DNA of 64,000 nt from assembly GCA_002344065.1 (NCBI GenBank), contig DDTK01000012.1, forward strand, positions 186,001 through 250,000. Direction: 5' to 3'. Of the stretch, positions 62,404 to 64,000 are shown in pieces. The notes beneath the pieces were generated by a model that was not told the origin of the DNA, searched no databases, and was given only the letters and a program-made list of their open reading frames with translations. Position 1 is the first letter of the stretch; every line of letters starts with the position of its first letter. Origin of the DNA: Flammeovirgaceae bacterium UBA2366. Lineage in GTDB: Bacteria > Bacteroidota > Bacteroidia > Cytophagales > Cyclobacteriaceae. The position numbers and the translations under genes were made by a program.

Positions 62404-62760
62404 TTAGTCGGCTTTCCAGACAACTTCCTGCTTATCACGGACTGCCAAGGCGATGCACGTGGGGTTACTGTTCAACACCAGGCGCACTTCCTTGCCTGGG
62501 TATTTTTGCAAATCAACCACGATACCTTTACCGATATAAGCAGTTGGAGAAAGTACATCCGTATCAGGACAAAACCGGTCATGTACTTCCTGCAGTTTTT
62601 CTTCGAGGAAACTTCCGAATTCTTCAACGAAAGAATCCTCCAGATCGTGAAGGGCATCTTCTATTTCATCATACTTCGGGTCGTTATAATCCAGCGATTC
62701 AAGCTCCTTTTTTTTTCGAATGATCTCAGAAAGGTCCTTATCCAGTTTTTTGCTATCCAT
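62404..62760 (-). CDS. Conserved small protein, unknown function
   Basis: 118 residues, no signal peptide. The first 65 residues are highly charged and helical (KKLDKDLSEIIRKKKELESL and on), probably coiled coil. The second half is a short beta-rich region (TAYIGKGIVVDLQKYPG, VRLVLNSNPTCIALAV). I recognise it only as a Bacteroidota-type hypothetical; length and start are unambiguous. It ends 3 bp from the trpS stop, convergent. Confidence 0.7.
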   Translation of the reverse strand: MDSKKLDKDLSEIIRKKKELESLDYNDPKYDEIEDALHDLEDSFVEEFGSFLEEKLQEVHDRFCPDTDVLSPTAYIGKGIVVDLQKYPGKEVRLVLNSNPTCIALAVRDKQEVVWKAD

Positions 62761-62958
62761 GTTAAGTACTTTTTTGCAAAGATTGCATTATTCAGGGAAA
62801 TAGAAAATGTATTCCTCCAAATGAAATACGGGATATACAACCATAATACACGCTTTGTACAATATTGTTTGTGAGAAATACAGTAACTCTGATTTTCTAG
62901 CAGAAACATAAAAGATTGAGGCAATCGGCTTAACTTTACCTGATAAAACTACCACCTT

Positions 62959-64000
62959 ATGGCAACGGATTTTCTACCCATCAATGGCACCGATCATATT
63001 GAATTCTATGTAGGCAATGCCAAGCAATCGGCTTTGTTTTATCACTATGCTTTTGGATTTGAAATGGTGGCTTATGCAGGGCCTGAAACAGGGGTGCGCG
63101 ACCGGGCTTCGTATGTATTGCGCCAGAACAAAATAACCCTGGTACTCACCACATCGCTACACCCCGATTCAGAAATTTCAGAGCATGTTAAAAAGCATGG
63201 CGATGGTGTGAAAGTGCTGGCCCTGTGGGTAGACGATGCTACGAAATCGTTTCAGGAAACAGTGGTTCGCGGAGCGGAACCTGCCTTTGAGCCCAAAGTT
63301 TTGAAAGATGAGTTTGGCGAAGTGGTGGTATCCGCCATCAAGACTTACGGTGAAACCATTCACACTTTTGTAGAACGATCGAGATACAAAGGTCCGTTCT
63401 TACCAGGCTATAAAGCACGCAGCAGTGGAGTAAAAGCTGAGCCTATTGGATTAAAGTACGTTGACCATTGTGTGGGTAACGTGGAACTCGGAAAAATGAA
63501 TCATTGGGTTGACTTCTATGAAAAGGTTATGGGCTTTAGTTTGCTGGTGACTTTTGATGATAAGGATATCTCTACTGAATACAGCGCCTTAATGTCGAAG
63601 GTAGTTTCAAACGGAAATGGCTATATAAAATTTCCGATCAATGAGCCCGCCAGCGGCAAGAAGAAATCGCAGATAGAAGAATACCTCGATTTTTATAAAA
63701 GCGCAGGGGTGCAGCACATCGCCATTGCTACCGATGATATCATCCACACGGTTGGTGAATTAAGAAGACGAGGAGTTGAATTCCTGTACGTACCCGAAAC
63801 TTACTATGAAGATGTATTGGATCGTGTAGGCACCATCAATGAGAACCTTGAAGAATTAAAAAAACTCAATATTCTGATTGATCGCGATGAGGAAGGCTAC
63901 CTGTTACAGATTTTTACCAAACCCATTCAGGACAGGCCTACCGTATTCTTTGAAATCATTGAACGCAATGGCGCCAAGTCGTTTGGAAAAGGAAACTTTA
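62959..64000 (+). CDS. hppD: 4-Hydroxyphenylpyruvate dioxygenase, 3' end missing
   Basis: From ATG 62959 the frame is open to the window edge (347 residues read). Two vicinal-oxygen-chelate domains are seen. The iron ligands of HPPD appear in order: His in KYVDHCVGNVE, His in GVQHIAIATDD, and Glu in VFFEIIER just before the edge. The enzyme converts 4-hydroxyphenylpyruvate to homogentisate in tyrosine degradation. The family length is about 360-380, so roughly 20-30 residues are missing. No other tyrosine genes are in view; with TDO nearby it suggests aromatic amino acid catabolism. Confidence 0.94.
   Translation, partial: MATDFLPINGTDHIEFYVGNAKQSALFYHYAFGFEMVAYAGPETGVRDRASYVLRQNKITLVLTTSLHPDSEISEHVKKHGDGVKVLALWVDDATKSFQETVVRGAEPAFEPKVLKDEFGEVVVSAIKTYGETIHTFVERSRYKGPFLPGYKARSSGVKAEPIGLKYVDHCVGNVELGKMNHWVDFYEKVMGFSLLVTFDDKDISTEYSALMSKVVSNGNGYIKFPINEPASGKKKSQIEEYLDFYKSAGVQHIAIATDDIIHTVGELRRRGVEFLYVPETYYEDVLDRVGTINENLEELKKLNILIDRDEEGYLLQIFTKPIQDRPTVFFEIIERNGAKSFGKGNF

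Overview
The window reads as chromosome of a Bacteroidota bacterium, most likely of the order Cytophagales. Pointers are a PorP/SprF outer-membrane protein of the type IX secretion family, a TonB-dependent receptor with a carboxypeptidase-like N-terminal domain, a CruF/CrtD-type carotenoid pair, several matches to the Bacteroidota -7 promoter element TAnnTTTG, almost no Shine-Dalgarno sequences, and many FtsX-type permeases and YwqK/MORN proteins. No plasmid, phage or rRNA operon is visible. Base composition looks moderate and is fairly even, except for a clearly AT-richer block at about 28.9-34.6 kb.

Layout. 0-2.1 kb: a truncated PD40 lipoprotein and a long-chain acyl-CoA ligase. 2.1-2.5 kb: no protein gene, but a minus-strand RNA that folds as a complete class II tRNA with a 107-nt insert in its variable arm, followed by a good intrinsic terminator. 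2.5-9.6 kb: an Lrp/AsnC regulator, then the Fe-S assembly operon sufB-sufC-sufD-sufS-sufE-sufT, interrupted after sufB by a four-helix-bundle (S23/IVP) gene bounded by inverted AT-rich repeats, then a bacilliredoxin. 9.6-19.7 kb: glycerate kinase and GntP permease, a Na+/H+ antiporter, PorP, a sugar epimerase, CysH, a QueD/PTPS-FolE pteridine pair and two carotenoid genes. 19.9-28.7 kb: an aconitase with an extraordinary lysine-rich tail, TonB receptor, ferritin, CoA pyrophosphatase, an SDR, a MITE-like cruciform repeat and a Tat-exported Gfo/Idh oxidoreductase.

28.9-34.9 kb is an accessory island: eight small same-strand genes (acetyltransferase, DUF5946, DinB, serine hydrolase, NudK-like Nudix, a frameshifted deoxyribosyltransferase-like gene, NTF2-like, DHFR-like) separated by six copies of a 125-190 bp hairpin repeat. 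Each repeat begins TAAC and ends CGTTA, or a close variant, like integron attC sites. No integrase is in view, so this looks like a cluster of attC sites lacking an integrase, with unusually long sites.

34.9-39.8 kb: two FtsX-type ABC permeases, the second frameshifted. 40-44.9 kb: a methionine operon (MetH split in two, plus MetF) behind a SAM-I riboswitch whose likely translational switch can be read directly. 44.9-52.6 kb: three polyphosphate genes (ppx, ppk1, ppk2) around gyrB and a leucine-rich-repeat protein. 52.7-64 kb: small secreted and membrane proteins, an FAD oxidoreductase with a CoA-binding protein, a YwqK-repeat/beta-barrel fusion, tryptophan 2,3-dioxygenase beside a glutaryl-CoA-dehydrogenase-like enzyme, a frameshifted lipoprotein, a DUF1573 protein, TrpS, a small conserved protein and the start of 4-hydroxyphenylpyruvate dioxygenase.

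Three genes (32.8, 39.6 and 60.1 kb) each carry a single-base frameshift; these may be real pseudogenes or assembly errors. The two best candidates for something undescribed are the tRNA-like RNA at 2.2-2.4 kb and the attC-like cassette array at 28.9-34.9 kb.
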